51,891 bases of DNA from Dehalococcoidia bacterium (GCA_029936155.1 JAPYUK010000012.1:1-51891), one strand, 5' to 3'. Numbered from the stretch's first letter, positions 41,939-51,030 are shown. Program-made: numbers and translations. Notes: generated by a model from the sequence alone, not told the origin.

Positions 41939-42382
41939 GTTTTCGCCCCCGGACTTCTCGCCCGATCGATTCCGATTCAGGCACGACCGCAGTTTTACAC
42001 CATCACCGCCACATTTGGGGGCTGTGCGCCTAATTGATCGGGGAAGCTGGTCGATCGTCGTCTTCCAGTAGGATTCTGCGCTCTTTTGGCTCTTTTCATT
42101 GGCATACATAGAGATCAAGTACCGTGTGAAATCTAACGTCGGATGCTGACGGCCAGATACTGCTGTCGGATCAATCCGGTGTCTTCGTGCCAACCACCAT
42201 CGACCAGTTTTGTCTAGTGCCCGAGATTTCTGCCGTGCCGGAAACTATTTCTAGCCTGCGGCCAGGCAGGAAATCTCGACACGGGAGCGGTTTGGCATTT
42301 AATTCGACGATAGGAGCCGGCTCCGAACCAAACATCTGTTCGATCTTTCGAGCAGTGTCGTCAAATCTCAGATGCGAAGGCA
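41939..42382 (-). other. Gap with a possible decayed gene (unrecognised)
   Basis: About 440 nt between two minus-strand genes. A 70-codon stretch starting at a GTG overlapping the upstream stop (42383 down to TGA at 42171) looks coding: L-R-F-D-D-T-A-R-K-I-E-Q-M-F-G and G-R-R-L-E-I-V-S-G-T-A-E-I. The tail W-S-M-V-V weakly recalls the N-lobe of aminoglycoside-phosphotransferase-like kinases. After the stop another frame stays open (E-S-Y-W-K-T-T-I-D-Q-L-P), which could be the decayed rest. The family guess is weak. Confidence 0.3.
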
Positions 42383-43516
42383 CTACCGATCCTGCACGCT
42401 GCCGTCGAAGCCGATCGGGGTATCGAGAATTTTGGGATTCTCACCGTTGTAGATCGTGTCTAGGTTCAACTCCACGCCAAGACCCGGCCCCTCGGGCACG
42501 ATCAAATACCCATCAACCATCTTCAGCGGGTTCGTAATCAAGTCGCTCTTTGGCGGTTCCGATTCACCCGTGAATTCCTGGAGCGCAAAGTTTGGAATCG
42601 CAGCGCCAAGCTGCACGCATGCCGCAGTGCTCACCGGCGAAAGCGGGTTGTGCGGAATAACCTTCACGTGCTGCGCCTCGGCCATAGCAGCAACCTTTTT
42701 CGATCCGGTTAGACCGCCACAGAGGCAGAGATCCGGTCGAACAAACGCCGTAGCCTTGCTCTCTAGCAGCTGCTGGTATTCAAATATCGTCGTGAACCGC
42801 TCGCCTGTCGCAATAGGAATGTTGCAGCGTTCAGCAACGTCGGCCATTCTCGCCGGACTGTCAGGCAGCATGGGATCTTCATAGAAGAACGGATTGAACT
42901 GTTCAAGGCGCCGACCAAGGGAGATGCTCTCCGCAGGTGACATCTGGCGGTGGAGCTCCACGCAAAGATCCACATCGCCACCAACCGCATCTTTCACCGC
43001 TCCTACACGTTCCACGGCCTCGTCTGCCCACGCCGTGTATGACTTATGCAAGTAATAGTCACTGCCATACGGCGTGAAGCGCACCGCCGTATAACCCTGC
43101 TTGGCAGCCGCCACCGCACTCGCCACCAATTCGTCCGTCGTCACACCGCCAACGTGCATGTAGCAGCGCAGCTTGTCACGGGTCTTGCCGCCCATCAGAT
43201 CGTAGATCGGCACATCGAGTCGCTTGCCCTTGATGTCCCACAAGGCGATATCGATTGCCGATAATGCGCCCTGAACAACCGAGCCCATAAAGTGCGATGA
43301 ACGATAGAGCCACTGGTAGTGATGCTCGATGAAGCTCGGGTCTTTGCCAACTAAATAGTCGGACATCGTGTCGACCATTGTCTTCGTCGGTCGCTGCCAG
43401 CCGTGCACGCCACCCTCGCCAATGCCAACCGTGCCGTCCTCGCAGTGGATGCGAATCAACAGCCATCGTTCCCACAGAATTGTTTCCACTCGTTCAATTT
43501 TCGTTGGTGCTGGCAT
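42383..43516 (-). CDS. Enolase-superfamily sugar-acid dehydratase (galactonate dehydratase-like), second copy
   Basis: A 377-residue paralogue of the enzyme at 39506, with the same candidate site: C-V-E-L-H-R-Q-M, F-Y-E-D-P-M-L, A-T-G-E-R and I-P-H-N-P-L-S-P-V. It also shares Glu rather than Asp as the first candidate ligand, and D-I-K-G-K-R-L at the hinge. It should dehydrate a related sugar acid. The start is ATG with a weak ribosome-binding site. It is the first gene of the minus-strand group and is divergent from the D-aminoacylase gene, with 240 nt between them for promoters. Confidence 0.87.
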   Translation of the reverse strand: MPAPTKIERVETILWERWLLIRIHCEDGTVGIGEGGVHGWQRPTKTMVDTMSDYLVGKDPSFIEHHYQWLYRSSHFMGSVVQGALSAIDIALWDIKGKRLDVPIYDLMGGKTRDKLRCYMHVGGVTTDELVASAVAAAKQGYTAVRFTPYGSDYYLHKSYTAWADEAVERVGAVKDAVGGDVDLCVELHRQMSPAESISLGRRLEQFNPFFYEDPMLPDSPARMADVAERCNIPIATGERFTTIFEYQQLLESKATAFVRPDLCLCGGLTGSKKVAAMAEAQHVKVIPHNPLSPVSTAACVQLGAAIPNFALQEFTGESEPPKSDLITNPLKMVDGYLIVPEGPGLGVELNLDTIYNGENPKILDTPIGFDGSVQDR

Positions 43517-43758
43517 TTGAGGGTCCGTTTTCTATTCTGGTACGCCGGGCGACAGGCATACATCGATGTGATATTTGTATCGATAACCGAGAAGGTAGCT
43601 CGAAAACGCTAGGGTTACAAGATCGAATCGAATTGTGTTGGCTGACAGTCACGGGTATAACCACCGGAAGCGATGACTGTGATCACCGTGTTGGCGGTCT
43701 TCGCATGTTTCAGCAACGGCACCTGCCTCAAGCCAGCTCAGAGTGAGGGAACTAAGAA

Positions 43759-45255
43759 TTGCTTGATCTTCTAATAAATGGTGCGACTGTTATCGACGGT
43801 TCAGGAGCAACCGGAGTAGTGCTCGACGTTGGAGTCGAGGGCGACCGCATCGTTGAGATCGCCCCGAGTATCCGCGCCGAATCTGCCGAGGTTCTCGATG
43901 CGGAAGGGCTCGTGCTGGCACCCGGTTTCATCGACGTCCATTCGCACGACGATTTCCATGTATTGATCGAACCGGAAGTTCGACACAACATTCTGCAAGG
44001 CATCACGACGGTGATTGTCGGAAACTGCGGCTTCGGGGCGGCCGGTTCCGAAGCTGGCAAGGTGCAGATGAAGGCGATCAACGAGCCTACTGCGGATCTG
44101 CCTGATTGGGCAGGCTACGCCGGATATCTCGAAGAAGTAGATGAAACATCGCCCGCACTGAACGTCGCAGCCCTGATCGGCCATCACACAGCGCGCCGAC
44201 AGGCGATGGGCGGCATAGAAGATCGTCCGCCGACTGACAATGAAATGGCCGCCATGCTCGCATCTGTGGAAGAGGGCATGGAGGCTGGGGCTGTTGGCAT
44301 GTCGACCGGACTTGTCTACGAACCCGGCCGATACGCAAGCACGGAGGAAGTTGTCGACCTGGCAAAGGTTGTCGGCAGGCACGGCGGGCTTTACGTGTCA
44401 CACATGCGAGACGAAGGAGCAGGTCTTCTCGATTCCGTAAAAGAAACCCTGCACATCGGCGAAGCGAGCGAGAGCGCTGTCGAGATTTCACATCACAAAG
44501 CGGTTGGAAAAGCCAACTGGGGACAGGTCGCCCGGTCGCTCGAAATGATTGAGGAAGCGGTGGTTAAGGGTCGGGACGTAACCGCCGATCAGTATCCATA
44601 CACCGCCCGCAGCACGGTGCTATTCGCCCTCGTCCAGAACGGGACGTTTGCGCCCGGTGATGGCGGTGCGATGGGCAAGTCAGAGCCTTCCGAAGTGCTG
44701 CTGTGCTCGGTGCCGGGTCAGGCCGATTTCGAAGGTCGCACGCTGCAGAGTTTTGTCGAAGAGTTCGATCTACCTGGCGAAGAAGCAGCCAAAAAACTGC
44801 TCAGTGACTATTCGAACGAAATCCTGGTGGCTGCATTTGGCATGGACGAGGGCGATGTGCGGATGGTCATGGCGCACTCGTCAACAATGATCGGTACCGA
44901 TGGCCTCGATCGCGGCTCAAAGCCTCATCCGAGAGCGTGGGGCACGTACCCCAGGGTGCTCGGAAAATACGTTCGAGAGGAAGGAATAATCTCTCTGGAG
45001 AACGCGATCTACAAAATGTCTGGATTCCCAGCCAAGAAATTTCAGATCGCCAATCGCGGCCTTGTCAAAGAAGGTTTCTACGCCGACCTGGTGATTTTCG
45101 ATCCCGACACTGTCATCGACAACGCAACCTACGAAAACTCTCGCGTCGGTCCGGACGGCATACCGCACGTCATAGTCAACGGCCAGTTCGCGGTGCGAGA
45201 CGGTCAGCACGCCGGATCAAGATCGGGACGGGCTCTTCGAAGAGGCCAAAACTAG
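43759..45255 (+). CDS. N-acyl-D-amino-acid deacylase-like amidohydrolase
   Basis: A 498-residue amidohydrolase-superfamily protein resembling D-aminoacylases. It shows G-F-I-D-V-H-S-H-D-D (metal His61 and His63), I-V-G-N-C-G-F-G with the characteristic Cys near residue 92, S-T-G-L-V-Y-E-P-G-R-Y-A, S-H-M-R-D-E-G, I-S-H-H-K-A-V-G-K and T-A-D-Q-Y-P-Y-T-A. The C-terminus returns to the small beta domain (V-N-G-Q-F-A-V-R-D-G). The start is TTG, with GAGGGA eight nucleotides upstream. It heads a plus-strand group with two enolase-family genes and an epimerase. The substrate could be an N-acyl-D-amino acid or another cyclic or acylated amide. Confidence 0.87.
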   Translation: MLDLLINGATVIDGSGATGVVLDVGVEGDRIVEIAPSIRAESAEVLDAEGLVLAPGFIDVHSHDDFHVLIEPEVRHNILQGITTVIVGNCGFGAAGSEAGKVQMKAINEPTADLPDWAGYAGYLEEVDETSPALNVAALIGHHTARRQAMGGIEDRPPTDNEMAAMLASVEEGMEAGAVGMSTGLVYEPGRYASTEEVVDLAKVVGRHGGLYVSHMRDEGAGLLDSVKETLHIGEASESAVEISHHKAVGKANWGQVARSLEMIEEAVVKGRDVTADQYPYTARSTVLFALVQNGTFAPGDGGAMGKSEPSEVLLCSVPGQADFEGRTLQSFVEEFDLPGEEAAKKLLSDYSNEILVAAFGMDEGDVRMVMAHSSTMIGTDGLDRGSKPHPRAWGTYPRVLGKYVREEGIISLENAIYKMSGFPAKKFQIANRGLVKEGFYADLVIFDPDTVIDNATYENSRVGPDGIPHVIVNGQFAVRDGQHAGSRSGRALRRGQN

Positions 45256-45332
45256 CCGCCCGTAAATTATTCGAGAGTAAACTGCGCCCGCATCGCCCGC
45301 CAATTCGCAAGACTCAGCAATCCAAGGGAACC

Positions 45333-46523
45333 ATGGCTTCAGAACGAATCGAATCGGTAACGCTCACGCCTATCCCGTCTAGTTACCAAAAAGAGCTCGG
45401 CAAAAACGCATATATCGACAACATCGGCAGTCAGCGTCTCGAATGGGTCGTGCGTGCAAGAAGCACCAGTGGTGCTGAAGGAATTTCCATTGCAAATCGC
45501 TTGATGCGAGAGGGCACGGTCGAAAAAACACTGGCGTTTCTCAAAGACGCGCTACTCGGACGTGAAGTCGACGATCTTCTAGGGATCTACGATGGTGTAG
45601 TCACTGGTGCAGGTCCCGGAATGGATCGCTGGTACCGACACAACGGCTGGTTGTCGATTCTTGCGTTCGATCTGGTCGGCAAGGTGCGAGGCATCTCGGC
45701 TATCGACCTATTTGGCGGCAAGAAGCACGATTCGGTTCCCGCCTACGACACCACACTCTATTTCCAAGATTTTCTCAACCCTGCGAAAGGCGCTCAGCAG
45801 GTTGGAGACGAGGCAGCGCAGGCAGTTGCCGATGGCTGGCGGGCGCTGAAGCTGAAGCTTGGACGAGGCGGCCGATGGATGCTTCCCGAAGCCGGAATGC
45901 GGCGTGACATCGAGGTCGTTCATTCGGTAAGAGAATCGGTGGGACCCGACGTCAAAATCTATGTCGACGCCAACTTCGGCTACGACAACCATCTCGACTT
46001 GCTGGACCGGCTCATAAAAGAGGTCACACCGACCGATATTTTTTGGTTCGAGGAGATGATCACCCACGACGTCGACGGCTACAAAGCGATGCGCGAATCC
46101 CTCGCGAGGCATGGCTCTTCAGCGCTACTTACCTGTGGAGAGGTCGACCGCAATCCGATATCTGAAGTGTTTCAAGATCTCATCGAAGATGGCCTGATTG
46201 ACGGATATCAACCTGACATCGTGGGTCACGGCTACCTCGGCTGGATGGAACTTGAACGTCAACTCAAGGGAACCGGGGTTCGAACGATCCCGCACAACTT
46301 CGGCAACGGCACGTTCGGTAGCTACGCCAGCATCGTGTGGGGAGCGGCATCAGAGACGTATGTATCTCTCGAAGACGAACGAAATATTCGCCACTTCTTG
46401 ACCCCTCTTCCGGCTTTCACGGACGGTGCATATGCGCTGCCGACTGGTCCCGGACTGGGAGTCGACATCGATGAATCCGGGTACGCCCCGCACGCCAAGC
46501 ACGAGAACAGGATCGAGGTATAA
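45333..46523 (+). CDS. Enolase-superfamily (mandelate racemase-like) enzyme, tandem copy 1
   Basis: A 396-residue enzyme starting at the ATG at 45333 (AAGGGA upstream); an open frame extending further upstream overlaps the preceding gene and is not real. Barrel signals are K-L-K-L-G (a K-x-K acid/base pair), Y-V-D-A-N-F-G-Y-D (first metal ligand Asp), W-F-E-E-M (second) and C-G-E-V-D (third), plus T-I-P-H-N-F with a possible second acid/base His. The C-terminal G-P-G-L-G-V tail is present. It could be a dehydratase or a racemase. Its place after a D-aminoacylase-like gene leaves amino-acid-derived substrates open. Confidence 0.87.
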   Translation: MASERIESVTLTPIPSSYQKELGKNAYIDNIGSQRLEWVVRARSTSGAEGISIANRLMREGTVEKTLAFLKDALLGREVDDLLGIYDGVVTGAGPGMDRWYRHNGWLSILAFDLVGKVRGISAIDLFGGKKHDSVPAYDTTLYFQDFLNPAKGAQQVGDEAAQAVADGWRALKLKLGRGGRWMLPEAGMRRDIEVVHSVRESVGPDVKIYVDANFGYDNHLDLLDRLIKEVTPTDIFWFEEMITHDVDGYKAMRESLARHGSSALLTCGEVDRNPISEVFQDLIEDGLIDGYQPDIVGHGYLGWMELERQLKGTGVRTIPHNFGNGTFGSYASIVWGAASETYVSLEDERNIRHFLTPLPAFTDGAYALPTGPGLGVDIDESGYAPHAKHENRIEV

Positions 46524-46526
46524 ATC

Positions 46527-47744
46527 ATGGCTGATCTGGCGCAACACACGATCAAAAAAATTACTATCACACCTGTCGAAACCCATTTTGGCGCACCCGG
46601 TAAGACCAGAATCGTAGGTCGAAACTCAAAGAGCGAGAACTACGGAGTACACCAGCGAGAGTGGCTTCTACAGGCGACGACCAACTCCGGCCTAACCGGG
46701 CTGAGTAACGCTCGACCCGCCATGAACCGCGGATCAATGGAAGGGCTGTGCAATGATTTTCAGGACTTAATCGGCCGGAGCCTGTCAGACTTTTTCGCAG
46801 TTTCGGGAGGTCGAGTAAGCGACATTAACCCTAGATGGGCTGATGTGATAGACCGCTACGGCTTTCTTGATGTTGCACTCTTCGATCTCATCGGCCAAGC
46901 ACTTGGGCGGCCTGCCCATAGCCTGCTCGGCGACACAGTGCGAGGCGAGGTCGAGGGCTACGATTCAAGTCTCTACTTCCAGGATCTTGTGAACCCTGGC
47001 GAGGGTGCAAACGCAGTAGCGATCGAAGCTGCCGAAGCAGTCGAAAAAGGCTGGCGGGCGCTCAAACTAAAGCTGGGTCGACCCGGAAAATGGTTCGAGC
47101 CAAACGCCGGAACACGGCGCGACATCGAAGTCGTTGAGTCGGTGCGAGCGACAGTAGGAGACGACATAAAAATCCTCGTCGACGCCAACAATGGCTACGA
47201 CGGCCGACTCGATCTTCTCGAAGAATTTGTGCGCGGTATTGGCGATCTCAACGTCTACTGGATGGAAGAGATGATGACCGAGGAGATCCCCGGCTATCAG
47301 AAGCTGAACGAGTGGCGGGACAAGTACACACCCAACACGCTGATAGTCGACGGCGAGAGCTACAAGGGCCGTGACACGATCTACTGGCAGCTGATGGAAC
47401 AGGGCCTGCTCGACGCGATCCAGCCCGACATGCTGCACATGGGTTTCTGGCAGTATCACCGACTCGCCCAGAAGATCGAAGACTCAGGTTACGACACGCT
47501 GATCGCACCCCACAACTACAACGCTGCATACCTCGGCCTCAGAGCCGATATTCAGTTCGGTGCGGTAACTCAACGATTTGTAATTGCAGAGGATTCAACA
47601 CTCGATTTCGATCTGTACCACGGCCCCGAGTACGTGTTCAAAAACGGCAAGTATGCCGTTCCAACTTCGCCCGGTCTCGCCGTGAGCATTGATCAGAATC
47701 TTTACAACAGCGTCTACAAACAGCACGAAACCGTAATTAGCTAG
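46527..47744 (+). CDS. Enolase-superfamily (mandelate racemase-like) enzyme, tandem copy 2
   Basis: A 405-residue paralogue of the preceding enzyme, beginning 3 nt after its stop. It shares G-W-R-A-L-K-L-K-L-G-R, R-R-D-I-E-V-V, L-V-D-A-N-N-G-Y-D, W-M-E-E-M, V-D-G-E-S and A-P-H-N-Y. The third-ligand strand (D-G-E-S versus C-G-E-V-D) and the loops around it differ, so the pair may have split in substrate. Very tight spacing implies translation from one transcript with the preceding gene. N-terminal T-P-V-E-T-H-F belongs to the capping domain. Confidence 0.87.
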   Translation: MADLAQHTIKKITITPVETHFGAPGKTRIVGRNSKSENYGVHQREWLLQATTNSGLTGLSNARPAMNRGSMEGLCNDFQDLIGRSLSDFFAVSGGRVSDINPRWADVIDRYGFLDVALFDLIGQALGRPAHSLLGDTVRGEVEGYDSSLYFQDLVNPGEGANAVAIEAAEAVEKGWRALKLKLGRPGKWFEPNAGTRRDIEVVESVRATVGDDIKILVDANNGYDGRLDLLEEFVRGIGDLNVYWMEEMMTEEIPGYQKLNEWRDKYTPNTLIVDGESYKGRDTIYWQLMEQGLLDAIQPDMLHMGFWQYHRLAQKIEDSGYDTLIAPHNYNAAYLGLRADIQFGAVTQRFVIAEDSTLDFDLYHGPEYVFKNGKYAVPTSPGLAVSIDQNLYNSVYKQHETVIS

Positions 47745-47764
47745 TTCGCACGAAGAAATACAAC

Positions 47765-48796
47765 ATGAAAGTTCTAATCACAGGCATCACCGGCCGAGTC
47801 GGCGCAAACGTGGCTCAGCGATTTCTAGAAAATGGTCATGATGTTCGAGGATTCGTATGGCCGGGAGATCGTCAGGCAGAAAAAATGAAGGCCGTCGGGG
47901 CTGAGATCGTCGAAGGCGATCTCGCAAGTTCTGGCGACGTAAACGCTGCGGTCGAAGAGCAGGAAGTGATCCTGCATCTGGGTGCTGCTTTTCAGGCCGG
48001 AGGACCGTTCACCCCGGAGCAGTACATGGATACGAACGTGAAGGGCACGTTCAACATCCTCGAAGCGGCGCGTGGACTCGACGATCAACTGAACCACGTT
48101 CTCATCACGAGTACCGATGCCACGATGTTCAAATACCCGGAAGGCGGAATCGACGAGCCGATCGCCGAAGATTCGCTGCCCCTCTCGACTACCGGTTGGT
48201 ACGGCTACTCGAAAGTGCTGTGCGAAAGTCTTGCGAACCGATATCACGCTGAAGACAACCTACGTGTCACCATTATTCGATTCGCAAACGTCTGGGGTGC
48301 CGGCGAAATCCTGAACTTCGGACAATTCCATCTAAGCACGTTCCTGAGCAACTTCGCGGGACGCGCCGACGACGCTGGCATAGCAACCTACGAAAAGCTG
48401 CTTGCAGAGAGCGACAAGACCGGTGGTGGACCTCGCTTGATCGTCGCCCGAGATATGAATGGTCGACCCTGGAAGAAGCACAACATCGAGGTCCGAGACA
48501 TCGTTCACGCCTACGAGAAGGCTGTAGGCAATCCCAACACGTTCGGTAACGTCTACCAGCTCGGGGCGAACGAACCGTTTACGTGGGATGTTCTGATTCC
48601 GTATATATCGGACAAGACTGGAATTCCGTACTCGACGGTGGATCTCGCAACGAACCCGACGTTCTACGAATACGATCTGTCGGCTGCTCGCAATGACTTC
48701 GGTTACTCGCCCAGCCTTTCTGCCTTTGAAATGGTCGACGAGGCGATTCGCTTCAACACAGAGGGCGGCGGCGGAATCATACCGACGAAGGTGTAG
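47765..48796 (+). CDS. NAD-dependent epimerase/dehydratase (extended SDR)
   Basis: A 343-residue extended SDR with the N-terminal G-I-T-G-R-V-G glycine motif (residues 7-13), G-D-L-A for the adenine side, and catalytic Y146-G-Y-S-K150 with upstream S-T-D-A-T. The C-terminal half (N-V-Y-Q-L-G-A-N-E-P-F-T-W) is the substrate-binding domain of nucleotide-sugar or sugar-acid epimerases. It follows the second enolase gene by 20 nt and closes the plus-strand group. A role on a free sugar acid is as likely as on a nucleotide sugar. Confidence 0.87.
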   Translation: MKVLITGITGRVGANVAQRFLENGHDVRGFVWPGDRQAEKMKAVGAEIVEGDLASSGDVNAAVEEQEVILHLGAAFQAGGPFTPEQYMDTNVKGTFNILEAARGLDDQLNHVLITSTDATMFKYPEGGIDEPIAEDSLPLSTTGWYGYSKVLCESLANRYHAEDNLRVTIIRFANVWGAGEILNFGQFHLSTFLSNFAGRADDAGIATYEKLLAESDKTGGGPRLIVARDMNGRPWKKHNIEVRDIVHAYEKAVGNPNTFGNVYQLGANEPFTWDVLIPYISDKTGIPYSTVDLATNPTFYEYDLSAARNDFGYSPSLSAFEMVDEAIRFNTEGGGGIIPTKV

Positions 48797-48808
48797 GCGT
48801 CGTACGAA

Positions 48809-49348
48809 CTACGGCTTCACCCGGTTCATCGCAACGTAGATTCCGATTCCGAGTCCGATGTATCCGACAATATTCAGGAATCCTGCTACCGGCACTCCCA
48901 ATACCGACGCGATCCAAAAACCCCAAACCCAGGCAAAGAACATTACGAACGCCGCAATAAATCTCAACCGAGAATCGAGCTTGTACTTCCCGGCTCTGAG
49001 CACAAGATCACCTACAGGTGCTCCTGCGATCGCGACGATAAAGGCCGCCGCAACATTTCCGATATTCCAGCCCACAGGAACGTTGAAGATGACCCACAAG
49101 ATTAATCCGTAGGCAATACCAATACCGATCGCTCCCAGAAACGATACACCAATGACCTTTCCCATCTCCATAGGTGTCGTTCGGAAGATCGCTGGCTGGC
49201 CGATGCTTGCGCAGTCAGGGCAGCGCGCACCCACCGGCGACTGCACCATGCACTGGGGGCAGATCAGATCGCCGCATCGTCCGCATCGCAAGTTGGAAAG
49301 CGTGTCGGGATGGCGAAGGCAGGCTGTTTCGAAGCTGTCGTGGGTCAT
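48809..49348 (-). CDS. B-box/zinc-ribbon membrane protein
   Basis: A 179-residue protein from the ATG at 49348; an in-frame start at 49393 is possible. The N-terminal 45 residues form a B-box-like zinc module (C-L-R-H-P...C-G-R-C-G...C-P-Q-C-M...R-C-P-D-C). The rest has about four hydrophobic segments, such as V-I-G-V-S-F-L-G-A-I-G-I-G-I-A-Y, ending in a cytoplasmic V-K-P tail. Proteins of this layout are common in Chloroflexota and usually unassigned. It converges with the epimerase gene 12 nt away. Confidence 0.8.
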   Translation of the reverse strand: MTHDSFETACLRHPDTLSNLRCGRCGDLICPQCMVQSPVGARCPDCASIGQPAIFRTTPMEMGKVIGVSFLGAIGIGIAYGLILWVIFNVPVGWNIGNVAAAFIVAIAGAPVGDLVLRAGKYKLDSRLRFIAAFVMFFAWVWGFWIASVLGVPVAGFLNIVGYIGLGIGIYVAMNRVKP

Positions 49349-49405
49349 TGGCGAATCAGGATACCCAGAAAATGTGGATATTTTGTAAATCATTTCGTGA
49401 CATTG

Positions 49406-50083
49406 CTACTGCTCTATCCAGTTTTCTCGATTTACGATGTCTCGATCGAACACGAGTCGAGTCCATAGCAACCGCCTGGAAATCGTTCCACTTGAGTCTC
49501 TAAGAGAGTTCGATGTCATTCGCTTGGCCGCGGTTATAACGGCAAACGCGACTGAGAACCAAAACAGCTCACTCGGCAGGTTTAAAAGAATTGCCCAAAC
49601 TGGCATCAGGGTCATTGCAATCAAAAACCAGACCGCTGAATCCTTCCACGGAGTGAATAGCACGCCCAGGGCCGGCACTGATCCGTAAACGATCAGCAAT
49701 GGCAGATTCAGTGCAAGGGTCGCTCCAAACATAGTCGCCATCCCGCGACCGCCGTGAAATCCCGAATAAACCGACCAGTTGTGACCCGCAATTCCGGCCA
49801 ACCCGGCCGCCGCTTCTACTCCAATCCCTAGGTCGAGAACCTTTTCTGAGGCAACAAGAACCGGAAGCAACCCTTTTGCGCCGATGTCGAATATCACAAC
49901 CGGCACGGCCCATTTGGCACCGACCTGCGCAGTTAAGTTTGACGCGCCGATGTTGCCTGAACCCCGCTCCCTGATATCGACCCCACTCGCCAGCTGACCC
50001 ACTAGATACGACATAGGAATTGACCCTACGAGGTAGGCTCCTACTATCAGTGCAATTGCTATGCCGAGATCAGAAGTGTCCAT
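49406..50083 (-). CDS. plsY: Glycerol-3-phosphate acyltransferase PlsY
   Basis: A 225-residue polytopic membrane acyltransferase that moves the acyl group from acyl phosphate to glycerol-3-phosphate, the first step of phospholipid synthesis. The three PlsY motifs are visible: S-G-N-I-G-A-S-N near residue 42, G-H-N-W-S-V-Y-S-G-F-H-G-G-R-G near 100-114, and the later N-x-P-S region. GGAG eight nucleotides before the ATG supports the start. It lies 5 nt from the PHP gene upstream, within a minus-strand housekeeping operon. The C-terminal 30 residues are longer and more polar than usual. Confidence 0.92.
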   Translation of the reverse strand: MDTSDLGIAIALIVGAYLVGSIPMSYLVGQLASGVDIRERGSGNIGASNLTAQVGAKWAVPVVIFDIGAKGLLPVLVASEKVLDLGIGVEAAAGLAGIAGHNWSVYSGFHGGRGMATMFGATLALNLPLLIVYGSVPALGVLFTPWKDSAVWFLIAMTLMPVWAILLNLPSELFWFSVAFAVITAAKRMTSNSLRDSSGTISRRLLWTRLVFDRDIVNRENWIEQ

Positions 50084-50088
50084 GGTGT

Positions 50089-51030
50089 TTACTCCAGACC
50101 AGCCGGGACTGACCCGAGGCTCGAACCGTGCATATCTCTTGCTCTCGCGAGAAGCTTCGAAACAGTGTCGGGCGGCGGCCCATTGGTGCCGGGAGCCGTT
50201 TCGTTCTTCGCCCCCAGAGCGTGGTAATCGGTGCCACCGGTGGGCACAAGGTTGTATTGAGTGGAGATATCCAAATATCCGTCCCTGCGGTTACTTGCAT
50301 ATTTCTCTGCGTAAACCTCAATACCAACCAATCCAGCCGCAACGAGTAGCTTCACGAGATCGTCGAGATTCTTTACAGTTCGCGGGTGTGCGATAGAGCC
50401 GATGCCCCCCGCACTGTGGATCATCTCGAGCGCCTCGACGGGATGAAGTTTTGGTCGTGAAACTCGGGCGATTCCATCGTCACCTAAATACCGCTCAAAC
50501 GCCTCTGCGATCGTTTCAACGTGGCCTGCCTCGACCATTGCTCGCGCAATGTGAGGTCGCCCCATGGCACCATTCGCCATATCGGTTATTCGCTCCCACG
50601 AGACGGGTCGTTTCAGTTCTTCGAGCCGCCTTACCATGGCCCTGGCCACTTCGACTCGTTCCGATCTGAACTGTTCGATCTTCGCTTGAAAATCAGCGTT
50701 TTCCGCGTCGATGAAATAGCCGAGCAGATGCAGATCGGATGTTTCAGTCGTAGTACCCAACTCGACACCGGGAATCACGGTCAGACGTGGGTGCGCCGCC
50801 GCCGCTTCGGATGCTTCTGCGAGACCGTTGGTTGAGTCGTGGTCGGTTATAGAAACAACACGCAGGGACGTCGCCGCCGCTTGGTCGATGAGCTGGCGCG
50901 GGGATAGCGTGCCGTCCGATGCTGTGGTGTGAAGATGCAGGTCGATCTCGACCGCCCATTCGGGTCTTACCGCTGGCACCCCGGGGTTATACCGACTGCC
51001 CTCGGCCTGTTGACCCGTCGAGTCGCTCAA
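50089..51030 (-). CDS. PHP-domain phosphoesterase
   Basis: A 313-residue PHP-domain protein related to TrpH/RNase AM-type phosphoesterases. Metal-binding motifs are D-L-H-L-H-T-T-A-S-D-G-T, S-I-T-D-H-D-S, P-G-V-E-L, G-R-P-H-I-A-R, I-A-H-P and G-T-D-Y-H, in the standard order for a trinuclear site. It likely cleaves small phosphate esters or short RNA ends. The TTG start overlaps the stop of the YmdB-like gene by 4 nt, showing coupling. A start further downstream, closer to the PHP core, cannot be excluded. Confidence 0.9.
   Translation of the reverse strand: MSDSTGQQAEGSRYNPGVPAVRPEWAVEIDLHLHTTASDGTLSPRQLIDQAAATSLRVVSITDHDSTNGLAEASEAAAAHPRLTVIPGVELGTTTETSDLHLLGYFIDAENADFQAKIEQFRSERVEVARAMVRRLEELKRPVSWERITDMANGAMGRPHIARAMVEAGHVETIAEAFERYLGDDGIARVSRPKLHPVEALEMIHSAGGIGSIAHPRTVKNLDDLVKLLVAAGLVGIEVYAEKYASNRRDGYLDISTQYNLVPTGGTDYHALGAKNETAPGTNGPPPDTVSKLLARARDMHGSSLGSVPAGLE

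Noticed and set aside
41939-42193. 85-codon N-terminal extension of the Gfo/Idh oxidoreductase
   Set aside because: The Rossmann motif normally lies at the extreme N-terminus, and the extension has no family match; a GTG at 41938 fits better.
43548-43580. Two ATCGAT sites 11 nt apart in the divergent promoter region
   Set aside because: Short self-complementary hexamers occur by chance often in this sequence; no longer symmetry was found around them.
44937-45332. N-terminal extension of the first tandem enolase-like gene
   Set aside because: The extra frame overlaps the amidohydrolase gene and is Arg/Ser-rich without domain character; the ATG at 45333 aligns with the family start.
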